Shown here: positions 54,042 through 61,894 of the stretch, in pieces | How positions within the stretch are numbered: the stretch's first letter is position 1 | How the letters are laid out: each line of letters starts with the position of its first letter | Assembly (NCBI GenBank): GCA_963719165.1 | Contig: CAVRAV010000001.1 | Location: 2,356,001-2,420,000, forward strand | DNA length: 64,000 bases | DNA from: JAOUEA01 sp963719165 | GTDB lineage: Bacteria > Actinomycetota > UBA4738 > HRBIN12 | Direction: 5' to 3' | The notes under the pieces: model-generated | The model's input: only the letters and a program-made list of their open reading frames with translations | What the model was told of the DNA's origin: nothing | Database searches by the model: none | Program-made: the position numbers and the translations under genes

Positions 54042-55104
54042 GGGTGGTGACCTTCGACGCGCGGTAGTAAGCGCCGGGTTCCCGTCCCCGCAGGATCGAC
54101 AGGCGCCACGCGAGCAGCTGTGCCGGGAGGACCGAGGCCGCCGGCGCGAGCGCATCGTCGAGGGCCCCGATGTCGATGTTCAACGCGCCGTGTGGACCGC
54201 CGGGGACCGACGTGATGGTGAGGACCCCCGCGCCCGCGGCCAGCAGTTCCTCGGCGAGGGCGAGGTCGGAACCGAGGGTCTCCGGCTCGGTGGCGATGAT
54301 GAGCGCCGCGAGGTCCGGGCCGGCGAGCTCCAGCGGGCCATGGCGGAACTGCGCGGTCTGCAGCGCCTCGATCGGCATCCCCACCGCCTCCTTCACGGTG
54401 AGGGCGCCCATCTCGGCCGCCGCCCGGGCGGGACCGCGGCCGAGGATCACCATCGTGCCGCGGTCGTTCACCCGATCCACGATCCGCTCCACGAGGCTCT
54501 CGTCGTGAAGCAGCCGCTCGATCGCCGCGGCGGCGGAGGCGCCGCGGTCGCGCACGAGGTCCACCGTCTCTTCCACGCCGCGCCCGCCGAGCACTCGTCC
54601 GAGCGCGGCCACCGTGACGAGCGACGCCGCGAACGTCTTGGTTGAGGGTCCGGACTCATCGCCGGCGTGGGTGTCGAGCGCGTCGTCCGCGAGCGATGCC
54701 AGCGCGTTGGCGGTGCCGTTCGTGACGGCGATCACGCTGGGGGGGTCGGTGAAGCCGCGCGCCCGCTCGACCGCCCGCACGACCTCCGCGCTCTCTCCGG
54801 ACTGGCTGACGGCCACGAGCAGCGTGCGCGGCCCCAGCATGCCGGAACGGAAATGCAGGAGCTCGGCGGCATCGAGCATCACCGCGACGATCCCGTCGCG
54901 GGCGAGCTGCGTTACGGCGGGATAGCAGGCGTCGTAGGAGCTCCCCATCCCGGTGAAGACGACGGTCTTCCCGGCGCCAGATCGGGCGACGTCGTGGAGT
55001 GTCGTCGTTTGGTCGACCAGCGCATCCGCGGCTCGGCGCATCGCCTCCGGTTGTCCGGAGATCTCCGCGATGAATGGGTCAGGAAAGTTTCCTAACGATT
55101 CCAT
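54034..55104 (-). CDS. SIS-domain amino-sugar deaminase/isomerase (AgaS/GlmS C-terminal-like)
   Basis: 356 residues with two SIS domains: TVVFTGMGSSYDACYPA opens the first and MVILGRGPARAAAEMGALTV the second, with VSQSGESAEVVRA in between. The N-terminal FIAEISGQPEAMRR is the usual start of this family. There is no glutaminase domain, so it deaminates or isomerises amino-sugar phosphates. ATG 55104 is 7 nt after a TACACT box and has no RBS. The 13-bp palindrome at 55081-55093 lies inside codons 4-8. Confidence 0.86.
   Translation of the reverse strand: MESLGNFPDPFIAEISGQPEAMRRAADALVDQTTTLHDVARSGAGKTVVFTGMGSSYDACYPAVTQLARDGIVAVMLDAAELLHFRSGMLGPRTLLVAVSQSGESAEVVRAVERARGFTDPPSVIAVTNGTANALASLADDALDTHAGDESGPSTKTFAASLVTVAALGRVLGGRGVEETVDLVRDRGASAAAAIERLLHDESLVERIVDRVNDRGTMVILGRGPARAAAEMGALTVKEAVGMPIEALQTAQFRHGPLELAGPDLAALIIATEPETLGSDLALAEELLAAGAGVLTITSVPGGPHGALNIDIGALDDALAPAASVLPAQLLAWRLSILRGREPGAYYRASKVTTRE
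55081..55093. promoter_or_regulatory. Predicted ROK operator 1
   Basis: AGGAAAGTTTCCT, a 13-bp palindrome identical to the one at 59071-59083, which follows the ROK promoter. On the minus strand it covers codons 4-8 of the SIS gene, just after the predicted leaderless start; on the plus strand it lies at the -35 region of the GH4 gene starting at 55151. One bound repressor could therefore shut both directions. Confidence 0.7.
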
Positions 55105-55111
55105 CGGCGCG

Positions 55112-55121
55112 AGTGTACGAT
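55112..55121. promoter_or_regulatory. Overlapping divergent -10 boxes
   Basis: TACACT on the minus strand (55117-55112, for the SIS operon) and TACGAT on the plus strand (55116-55121, for the GH4 gene) share bases 55116-55117. The two divergent promoters thus cannot be occupied at once, and both adjoin operator 1. Confidence 0.5.
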
Positions 55122-55150
55122 GCCGAGGTCCCGCGTGTGAAGGTGGTGCG

Positions 55151-56431
55151 ATGGGCGTCAAGGTGGCGGTGATCGGGGGTGGCAGCACCTATACGCCGGA
55201 GCTCGTGGAGGGATTCGTGACCCGCGGGGAGCGGCTCCCGGTGGATGAGCTCGTCTTGCTCGACGTCGACCGCGAACGGCTGGATGTCGTGGGCGCCCTC
55301 GCAGGCCGGATGATGCGCAAGGCGGGGTGGGGCGGCGATCTCGTGATCACCGGGGACCGCGATCGAGCGCTCGAGGGCGCGGATTTCGTGATCGTGCAGC
55401 TGCGTGTCGGCGGCCAGGCGGCGCGCTATGAGGACGAGACGATCCCCTTGCGCTATGGGTGCATCGGACAGGAGACGACCGGGCCGGGGGGGTTCGCGAA
55501 GGCCTTACGCACCGTGCCGGTGGTGCTCGAGCTCGCCGAGGAGACGGCCAAGCGCGGCGCGGAGGGTGCCTGGTTCGTCGATTTCACCAATCCCACGGGA
55601 CTCGTGACACAGGCGCTGCTGGACGAGGGGCATCGCGCGCTGGGGCTTTGCAACGTCGCCATCGGGTTCCAACGGAGGTTCGCTGCTCACTTCGGGGTCG
55701 AGCCGCAGCGGGTGCAGCTCGAGCACGTCGGTCTCAATCACCTCACGTGGGAACGCAAGGTCTTGGTGGACGGGGAGGATCGACTGCCGGCGCTGATGGA
55801 GACCGCGATGGATCTGTTGGAGGACGAGACGGGCCTGCCGTACGAGCTCATCCGTGCCCTCGGCTCGGTGCCCAGCTACTACCTGCACTTCTACTACCTC
55901 ACCGGGCGGGTGCTCGCGGAGCAGCTTCGCGAGGGGGCGATCACGCGCGCCGAGGAGGTCATGGCCATCGAGGAGGGCCTGCTGGCCCTCTACCGCGATC
56001 CGGCCCTCGATGCCAAGCCGAAGCTCTTGGAGGAGCGCGGCGGAGCGTTCTACAGCGACGCGGCGGCGGCGCTCGTTGCCTCGCTCCACGCGGGAACCGG
56101 CGACGTCCAGGTCGTGAACGTCCGCAACGCCGGAGCGATCCCGAACCTCCCCGAGGACGCCGTCGTGGAGGTCGCCGCCACGGTGGATCGCGACGGAGCC
56201 CATCCGCTCGCCGTTGATCCCCTGGCCGAGGACATGCGCGGCCTCGTAGAACAGGCCAAGGCCTACGAGCTCCTGACGGCCCACGCCGCCATGACCGGGG
56301 ACCGCGACCACGCGCTCAGGGCGCTCATGGCGAACCCCCTCGTGGGCGATTTCGACCAGGCTCGACCCCTGCTCGAGGATCTGCTCGAGCACAACCGAGC
56401 GCACCTGCCCCGATTCTTCCCGCAAGCCTGA
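55151..56431 (+). CDS. GH4-family NAD- and metal-dependent glycosidase (6-phospho-beta-glucosidase-like)
   Basis: 426 residues. N-terminal Rossmann motif VAVIGGGSTYTPEL, FVDFTNPTGLVTQ (NP motif), LGLCNVAIGF (metal cysteine) and VGLNHLTWERKV (metal histidine). The GQETTGPGGFAKALRT block matches the 6-phospho-beta-glucosidase/CelF branch. GH4 enzymes oxidise C3 of the sugar, eliminate the aglycone, then reduce again. AAGGTGG precedes the ATG. Divergent from the SIS operon and under the same operator. Confidence 0.88.
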   Translation: MGVKVAVIGGGSTYTPELVEGFVTRGERLPVDELVLLDVDRERLDVVGALAGRMMRKAGWGGDLVITGDRDRALEGADFVIVQLRVGGQAARYEDETIPLRYGCIGQETTGPGGFAKALRTVPVVLELAEETAKRGAEGAWFVDFTNPTGLVTQALLDEGHRALGLCNVAIGFQRRFAAHFGVEPQRVQLEHVGLNHLTWERKVLVDGEDRLPALMETAMDLLEDETGLPYELIRALGSVPSYYLHFYYLTGRVLAEQLREGAITRAEEVMAIEEGLLALYRDPALDAKPKLLEERGGAFYSDAAAALVASLHAGTGDVQVVNVRNAGAIPNLPEDAVVEVAATVDRDGAHPLAVDPLAEDMRGLVEQAKAYELLTAHAAMTGDRDHALRALMANPLVGDFDQARPLLEDLLEHNRAHLPRFFPQA

Positions 56432-56438
56432 GCGGACG

Positions 56439-57680
56439 TTACGCGCCCGCGGCGGGCAGCTCTGCGGCGTTGCGCTGGATCTTGGCGAGCGCCTCGGCGG
56501 CGTCCTCGATCCCTCTGGGCCCGTCGCGGAAGACGCTCTCCATGAAATACACGGACTCGCGTTGTCCGGCGGCCTCCGCCACCGGGAACGACATCCGGTT
56601 GGGGTCGAGCCGCTCGGCATGCTCGACGGCGACCGGCAGGCGCGAGAGCGACGGCTGGAACAGGTCGTAGTGGTTCATCGATGGGTACTGCACCTCTGCC
56701 GGGATACCCTCGGCCTCCATGGCCTCGCACACGATGTGGTTCGTGGCGCCGCCGAACTCATCGGGATCGATCGCGAGGACGTAGTTGTAGAAGCTCCACC
56801 GGGTGATGCGTTCGTCATGGGGCATCACGCGCACGCCGGGGATCTTCGACACCGTGGCCTCGAACGCCTTGCCGGCGACGGCGCGCTCCTCCTGCTGCGA
56901 GGGGAACTTCCGCATCGCCACCACGAGGAGCGCTGCATTGAGCTCGCTCAGCCGGTAATTGCCGCCGAACGTGTGTTCCTTCTCCTCGGCGTCTTTGGCG
57001 CGCCCACAATCGATGAGTGAATGAGCCCTGCGAGCAAGCGCCTCGTCCGAGGTGAGCAGGCTCCCGCCCTCGCCGGACGTGAGGATCTTCGAGGACTGGT
57101 GGCTGAACGACCCGAACGCGCCGAAGCACCCGGCCCCCCGCCCGTTCCACTGCTGGCCGTGCGCGTGCGCGCAGTCCTCGATCACCGCGAGCCCGTGGTC
57201 GCGTGCGATCTGCATGATCCGGTCCATGTCCGCCATCTGATGACCGAGATGCACCGGCAGGATGGCCTTGGTGCGCGCGGTGATCGCCGCCTCGACGAGG
57301 TCGGGGTCGATGGTCCACGTCTCGGGGGTGACGTCGACCATCACCGGGAGCGCGCCGGCCGCCATGGGTGCGTAGGCGGTAGCGACGAACGTGAGCGCCG
57401 GCACGATCACCTCGTCGCCCCAGCCGATGTCGAGCGCCTTGCAGGCGATCTCCATCGTGATCGTGCCGTTCATCATCAAGATCCCCTGCGCGGCGCCCTG
57501 ATAGGCGGCGAACGCCTCCTCGAAGGCGGCGCCGTTCAGGCCCGGCTCAGGCCATCCGCCCCACTCGCCTGTACGCACGACGTCGGTGACAGCGGCGACG
57601 TACTCGTCGTCGGGTGCGGGCCAGGCGGGGTAGGGGGTGCCGCGCACGGGCGTGCCGCCGTTGATCGCGAGCTCAGGCAT
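56439..57680 (-). CDS. DegT/DnrJ/EryC1/StrS-family sugar aminotransferase
   Basis: 413 residues, fold-type I PLP enzyme. The lysine is in FSHQSSKILTSGEGG, preceded by DCAHAHGQQWNGRGAG. The ribosome binding site decides the start: AGGAG is only 3 nt before ATG 57686 but 9 nt before ATG 57680. These enzymes act on keto sugars (NtdA on 3-oxo-glucose-6-P, StsC on scyllo-inosose, QdtB on nucleotide sugars). Standing between two GH4 genes whose chemistry passes through 3-keto sugars, a catabolic role on a 3-amino/3-keto sugar is an attractive inference. Confidence 0.87.
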   Translation of the reverse strand: MPELAINGGTPVRGTPYPAWPAPDDEYVAAVTDVVRTGEWGGWPEPGLNGAAFEEAFAAYQGAAQGILMMNGTITMEIACKALDIGWGDEVIVPALTFVATAYAPMAAGALPVMVDVTPETWTIDPDLVEAAITARTKAILPVHLGHQMADMDRIMQIARDHGLAVIEDCAHAHGQQWNGRGAGCFGAFGSFSHQSSKILTSGEGGSLLTSDEALARRAHSLIDCGRAKDAEEKEHTFGGNYRLSELNAALLVVAMRKFPSQQEERAVAGKAFEATVSKIPGVRVMPHDERITRWSFYNYVLAIDPDEFGGATNHIVCEAMEAEGIPAEVQYPSMNHYDLFQPSLSRLPVAVEHAERLDPNRMSFPVAEAAGQRESVYFMESVFRDGPRGIEDAAEALAKIQRNAAELPAAGA

Positions 57681-57701
57681 CGTCATCTGCTCCTTTCGCG
57701 G

Positions 57702-57707
57702 TAGCGT
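57702..57707 (+). promoter_or_regulatory. -10 box, leaderless start of the second GH4 gene
   Basis: TAGCGT followed by 7 nt and the ATG at 57715, in a 34-bp divergent gap. The aminotransferase RBS lies in the same gap, so the opposite promoter must be inside the GH4 coding region. Confidence 0.45.
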
Positions 57708-57714
57708 GCCCGCC

Positions 57715-59013
57715 ATGGGGGCACGGGTCGTGATCATCGGCGGGGGGTCCGCCTACATGCCGGGTATCGCGTTCGCGCTCGCGCACGCACGCGAGGCCTT
57801 CGCGGACGCCACGGTCGTGCTCCAGGACGTGGATGCCGAGGCCGCCGAGCTCCAGCGAAGGTTGAGCACGGCCATCTTGCGGTCGAGGGACGCCGGGGAC
57901 ATCCGCGTGGAGTCGCAGCCGGATCGGCTCCTCGCCCTGGAAGGCGCGGACCTCGTGCTGTCGGCGTTCCGTCCCGGCGGCCTGGCGGCTCGGGCGATCG
58001 ATGAGCGGATCGCGGTGGACCATGGCGTGATCGGTCAGGAGACGGCGGGGCCGGGTGGCTTCGCGATGGCGCTGCGGTCCGTCCCTGTGGTGATGCAGAT
58101 CGCGCACGAGCTCCAGGACGTGGGGTCGCGGGACGCGATCCTCCTCAACTACACCAATCCGGTGCAGATCGTGAGCGAAGCGATGCATCGGTTCGGTCCG
58201 CCGGTGCGCTTCCTCGGTCTGTGCGACCAGACCGCAGGCGAGGAAGGGTTCATCGCGGATCTCCTGGGCGTGCACGCCGACGGCGTCGAGCTCGACACCT
58301 GCGGGACGAACCACATGACCTTCACGCGCGGGGTTCGGGTCGGCGGTCGCGACGTCACCCGGGAGTTGTGGTCGCTCTTGGACGCGCTCGAGCTCGAGCG
58401 CCTGAACGACGACGCGGATCGGCATGTGGTCGAGCTGTTCCGGTTGATCCGCCATATCCCGAGCGGATACCTGCAGTACTTCTTCTTCCACGACGAGGTC
58501 CTGACGCGCCAACGCTCGGCCGGGCGCACCCGCGCCGAAGAGGTGATGGCCATGTTGCCGGCGGTGCAGGAGAGCTACCGGAGCGAGGCCGGATCGGCAT
58601 TCCCGCGTCCGTCGATGGCTCGCGCGAGCGAGGAGCACGGGGATTTCGCCGTGCGGATCGGGGCCACGCTGCTCACGGGCGCCGAGCACCGCTCGATCCT
58701 GAACCTGCCGAACGAGGGTCAGGTCGACGACCTGCCGCGCGGAACCATCGTCGAGACGCCCGCCACGATCACCGACACCTCCGTCGAGGCGATCCCGCAG
58801 GGGAGCCTCCCTCCCGAGGTGAGCGGCCTGGTCCATCAGGTCGCGGTCCACGCGGCGCTCACCGCGGAGGCTGCCATCACGGGGGATAGGACGCTCGCGT
58901 GGAAGGCGCTGGCCGTGCACCCCTTGGTGCGCGGCCTCGATCAGGCGCGATCCTTGCTGGATGCCTACCTCACCGCGAATGCGGCCCACCTCCCTCGGTT
59001 CGCACCGCGATAG
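57715..59013 (+). CDS. Second GH4-family glycosidase, distinct subfamily
   Basis: 432 residues. VVIIGGGSAYMPGIA, LLNYTNPVQIVSEAM, FLGLCDQTAGEEG (metal Cys) and DTCGTNHMTFTRGV (metal His) keep the GH4 core, but the blocks differ from the 55151 enzyme and look closer to the alpha-galactosidase/alpha-glucosidase/glucuronidase side of the family. Two GH4 enzymes of different type in one regulon suggest either both anomers or two linkages of the same substrate. Confidence 0.85.
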   Translation: MGARVVIIGGGSAYMPGIAFALAHAREAFADATVVLQDVDAEAAELQRRLSTAILRSRDAGDIRVESQPDRLLALEGADLVLSAFRPGGLAARAIDERIAVDHGVIGQETAGPGGFAMALRSVPVVMQIAHELQDVGSRDAILLNYTNPVQIVSEAMHRFGPPVRFLGLCDQTAGEEGFIADLLGVHADGVELDTCGTNHMTFTRGVRVGGRDVTRELWSLLDALELERLNDDADRHVVELFRLIRHIPSGYLQYFFFHDEVLTRQRSAGRTRAEEVMAMLPAVQESYRSEAGSAFPRPSMARASEEHGDFAVRIGATLLTGAEHRSILNLPNEGQVDDLPRGTIVETPATITDTSVEAIPQGSLPPEVSGLVHQVAVHAALTAEAAITGDRTLAWKALAVHPLVRGLDQARSLLDAYLTANAAHLPRFAPR

Positions 59014-59026
59014 TCGCCCCGCTGCC

Positions 59027-59056
59027 TTGACCGCCACGGAACGAGGAGCGTAGCAT
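59027..59056 (+). promoter_or_regulatory. Promoter of the ROK repressor gene
   Basis: -35 TTGACC (59027-59032), 18-bp spacer, -10 TAGCAT (59051-59056). The transcription start would be near 59063, so operator 2 lies about +9 to +21, where a bound repressor blocks the polymerase. Confidence 0.6.
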
Positions 59057-59070
59057 CCGTCGGAATAGTT

Positions 59071-59083
59071 AGGAAAGTTTCCT
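59071..59083. promoter_or_regulatory. Predicted ROK operator 2
   Basis: AGGAAAGTTTCCT in the context GTT-operator-TAGG, identical over 13 bp to operator 1. Being the only other copy I find in the window and next to a repressor gene, it supports autoregulation. Confidence 0.7.
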
Positions 59084-59193
59084 TAGGGCTGGGACAAGGG
59101 GGCACGACGGTCGGCGAGCAGACGTTCGCGGCGGGGACACCCAGCCTGCTCCGTGCGATCAACGAACGCACGGTCCTGGAGTTCATCCGACAG

Positions 59194-60312
59194 ATGGGCC
59201 CCGTCTCCCGTGCGCAGATAGCCCGCGATTCGGGTCTGTCGAAGCCGACCGTCTCGCAGGCGCTCACCGCCCTCGAAGGCGCCAACCTCGTGCGCGAGGC
59301 CGGTCGCTCCTCGGGCGGCAAGGGCCCGACGGCGGTCCTGTACTCCATGAACCCCCGCGCCGGGTGGGTCGTCGGATTGGACATCGGGCGCGATTGGGTC
59401 CGAGCCGCGATCGCCGACCTGAAGGGCGACATCGTGGCCCGACGCGACGAGCGGGCTCGGGCGCGCAGCGCCGATGCGCTCATCGAGCAATTGGGCGATA
59501 TCGCGCACGGGCTCGCGGCCGAAGCCGGGATCCGTTGGAAGCAGGTCACGGTGGCGGTCCTCGGCAGCCCCGGCGTGTTCGAGCCGGCGCGCGGGCAGGT
59601 CACCCTGGCCCATAACCTTCCCGGTTGGGGCCGCGAGGGACTCGCGGAGCGCGTCCAAAAGGAGCTCGGCACCAAGGTCGCCTTCGAGAACGACGTGAAC
59701 CTCGCGACGCTCGGCGAGCGTTGGCGGGGACTGGGCAAGGACGTCGATGGGTTCGTCTACCTCCACGTGGGCACCGGCGTGGGGTTGGGGCTCGTGCTGG
59801 ACGGTGCCCTGTTCCGCGGGTCGACCGGTGCCGCGGGCGAGGTCGCGTACCTCCCGCTGGGTGCGAGCGATCCCCGGGGCGCGAAGGTCCGCAAGCGCGG
59901 CGCCCTCGAAGGCGGGCTCGGCGCATCCGGCGTGGTGGCGGAGGCACGGGCGCGAGGCATGCGCGCGCCACTGACCCCCAAGCGCGTGTTCGACGCCGCG
60001 CGACGGGGGGAGGACGTCGCCCTCCAGGTCGTGGACGTGGTGGCGGGGAGGATCGCCCTCGCCCTCGCCGCGATCATCCCGGTCGTCGACCCGGAGCTCG
60101 TGATCCTCGGCGGGGGTATCGGTCGCAACGGCGACCTCCTCCTGGAGCCCGTGCGACGGGGGCTCGAGGTGCTGTCGCCGTTGCACCCTCGGATCGAGGT
60201 CTCGGCGCTGGGCGAAGACGCGGAGCTGGTGGGTGCCGTTTCGATGGCCCTCGATGCCGCACAGGAACAACTCTTCGCGCGAGCGGGGCGGGTCGGGAGC
60301 ATCACGGTATGA
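59194..60312 (+). CDS. ROK-family transcriptional repressor, start upstream of the first ATG
   Basis: 372 residues from the first ATG, but the reading frame stays open and homologous further up: TPSLLRAINERTVLEFIR (from 59137) is the normal first helix of ROK repressors. No ATG, GTG or TTG exists in frame between the operator and 59194. CTG 59146, 8 nt after GGGGA, or CTG 59089 are candidates. The HTH is ARDSGLSKPTVSQALTAL; the sugar-kinase-like domain has VVGLDIGRDWVRAAIADL and FENDVNLATLGER. The zinc motif C-x-C-G-x2-G-C-x-E is absent (VRKRGALEGG). Likely effector: an amino sugar or its phosphate. Confidence 0.85.
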   Translation: MGPVSRAQIARDSGLSKPTVSQALTALEGANLVREAGRSSGGKGPTAVLYSMNPRAGWVVGLDIGRDWVRAAIADLKGDIVARRDERARARSADALIEQLGDIAHGLAAEAGIRWKQVTVAVLGSPGVFEPARGQVTLAHNLPGWGREGLAERVQKELGTKVAFENDVNLATLGERWRGLGKDVDGFVYLHVGTGVGLGLVLDGALFRGSTGAAGEVAYLPLGASDPRGAKVRKRGALEGGLGASGVVAEARARGMRAPLTPKRVFDAARRGEDVALQVVDVVAGRIALALAAIIPVVDPELVILGGGIGRNGDLLLEPVRRGLEVLSPLHPRIEVSALGEDAELVGAVSMALDAAQEQLFARAGRVGSITV

Positions 60313-60429
60313 CGCTCCGGGGGAGTCCGCGCCGAGAATCGCGACCGAGCGATCGAGGCGATTCGGGAGGGGGCGGTTTGAGCAGCGACGGGAGGGTCGC
60401 AGACCAAGAACCAGCCAGTGAGGCCCACT

Positions 60430-60444
60430 CCTCACGTACTGAGG
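60430..60444. promoter_or_regulatory. Possible operator upstream of the ABC importer operon
   Basis: CCTCA-CGTAC-TGAGG, 5-bp arms with a 5-bp centre, 40 bp before the binding-protein start. It differs from the ROK operator. The whole 172-bp gap (60313-60484) has no other clear signal and no convincing promoter hexamers. Confidence 0.3.
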
Positions 60445-60484
60445 GCAGGACCGGGTCGAACCCTAGAGCGCAAGGAGGCCGCAC

Positions 60485-61888
60485 GTGAGAAGGATCCTGG
60501 CTACGGTGGCGCTCGCGACGCTCGTCGCGAGTGCGTGCACGAGCGGAGGAGGAGACGGAGGGGGGGACCAAGGGTCTGCGCCCACGTCGGCGCAATGCAC
60601 GACCAAAGGGCTGACCGTGCAGTCGTCGTCTGCTGCACCTTCCGCGAGCGCACAGCCCACGGTCACGATGGATCTGTGGAGCTTCTACTCGGGGGGCGAA
60701 TTCAAGAAGTATTGCGAGGTGCTGCAGGACTTCCATCGCAAGTTCCCGAACATCTCCATCCAACACACGGGCGGCAAGAGCGACCAGGACATCCTGCGCG
60801 CCGTCAGCTCGGGGACGGCGCCCGACCTCTTCATCAGTCAGGGCCCCGACAACGTGGCGAAGTTCTGTTCGAGCGGTGCGTACGCGGACCTGAGCCCGAA
60901 CCTGCAGGCCGACGGCATCGATCTGTCGAAGGAGATCCCGGAGCCCGCGACGCGCTACACCAGCTTCGAGGGCAATCAGTGCACGTTGCCGGTGCTTTCC
61001 GACGCGTACGGTCTCTACTACAACAAGGACATGTTCGACGCGGCGGGGATCTCCGAGCCGCCGAAGACCTTCTCCCAACTCGAGGCCGACGCGAAGAAAA
61101 CCACGAAGCTCAATCCCGACGGCTCGATCAAGGTCGCCGGGTTCGTTCCGCTCTCTACGTTCTACGAGTTGAACGGGTTCTACAACGGCAAGTACAGCGG
61201 CGGCACCTGGTACGACGACAACGGCAAGTCCGCCATGGCCAGCGACCCCACCTGGGGCCGGCTGTTGCAGTGGGACAAGGACTTCATCGCGAACGTGTAC
61301 GGTCCCGACGGCTACAACAAGCTCCAGCAATTCATCGCCGAGGTTGGCGGTCCGAACTCCGAGTGGTCCTCGGCGCAGGCGTTCGAGACGGAGCAGCTCG
61401 CGATGGCGTTCGACGGCGAGTGGCGCAACGCCTTCATCCAGGACGACGGCTCGAAGGTCAACTACGGCACGGCCCCGTTCCCCGTTGCGGATGATCACCC
61501 CGAGCTGTACGGGGCGGGCCAGATCGGCGGCGACGTTCTGGGGATCCCGTCCAACGCCAAGCAGCCTGCCGAGGCGTGGCAGCTGCTGAAGTACCTGGCG
61601 TTGGACACGGGGGCCGAGGTGAAGCTCGCTCAGACCCTGAAGAACGTCCCGACGACCTTCCAGTCCCTGAAGGACCCGACCCTCAACTCCGATCCGCACT
61701 TCAAGCCGTTCATGGAGATATTCGCGAACCCCAACTCGGGGTTCAAACCACTGACGCCGATCGGCCAGACCGACGCCGACCTGTGGGACGCGTTCATCGA
61801 GAAGTGGGAATCGGGGCAGGTCTCGGATCTCCAGGCCGGTCTTCAGGACGTCGCGGCGCAGATCGATCAGCAGCTGCAGCTGGGTTGA
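60485..61888 (+). CDS. Sugar ABC transporter substrate-binding lipoprotein (CUT1)
   Basis: 467 residues. Lipobox VASAC gives C18, followed by a Gly/Ser-rich linker. The fold is extracellular solute-binding family 1: SSGTAPDLFISQGPDNVAKF, LPVLSDAYGLYYNKDMFD and EQLAMAFDGEWRNAFI are characteristic. GTG start with AAGGAGG 6 nt upstream. First gene of a three-gene importer; ligand predicted to be a di- or oligosaccharide matching the GH4/kinase set. Confidence 0.9.
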   Translation: MRRILATVALATLVASACTSGGGDGGGDQGSAPTSAQCTTKGLTVQSSSAAPSASAQPTVTMDLWSFYSGGEFKKYCEVLQDFHRKFPNISIQHTGGKSDQDILRAVSSGTAPDLFISQGPDNVAKFCSSGAYADLSPNLQADGIDLSKEIPEPATRYTSFEGNQCTLPVLSDAYGLYYNKDMFDAAGISEPPKTFSQLEADAKKTTKLNPDGSIKVAGFVPLSTFYELNGFYNGKYSGGTWYDDNGKSAMASDPTWGRLLQWDKDFIANVYGPDGYNKLQQFIAEVGGPNSEWSSAQAFETEQLAMAFDGEWRNAFIQDDGSKVNYGTAPFPVADDHPELYGAGQIGGDVLGIPSNAKQPAEAWQLLKYLALDTGAEVKLAQTLKNVPTTFQSLKDPTLNSDPHFKPFMEIFANPNSGFKPLTPIGQTDADLWDAFIEKWESGQVSDLQAGLQDVAAQIDQQLQLG

Positions 61889-61894
61889 TCGATC

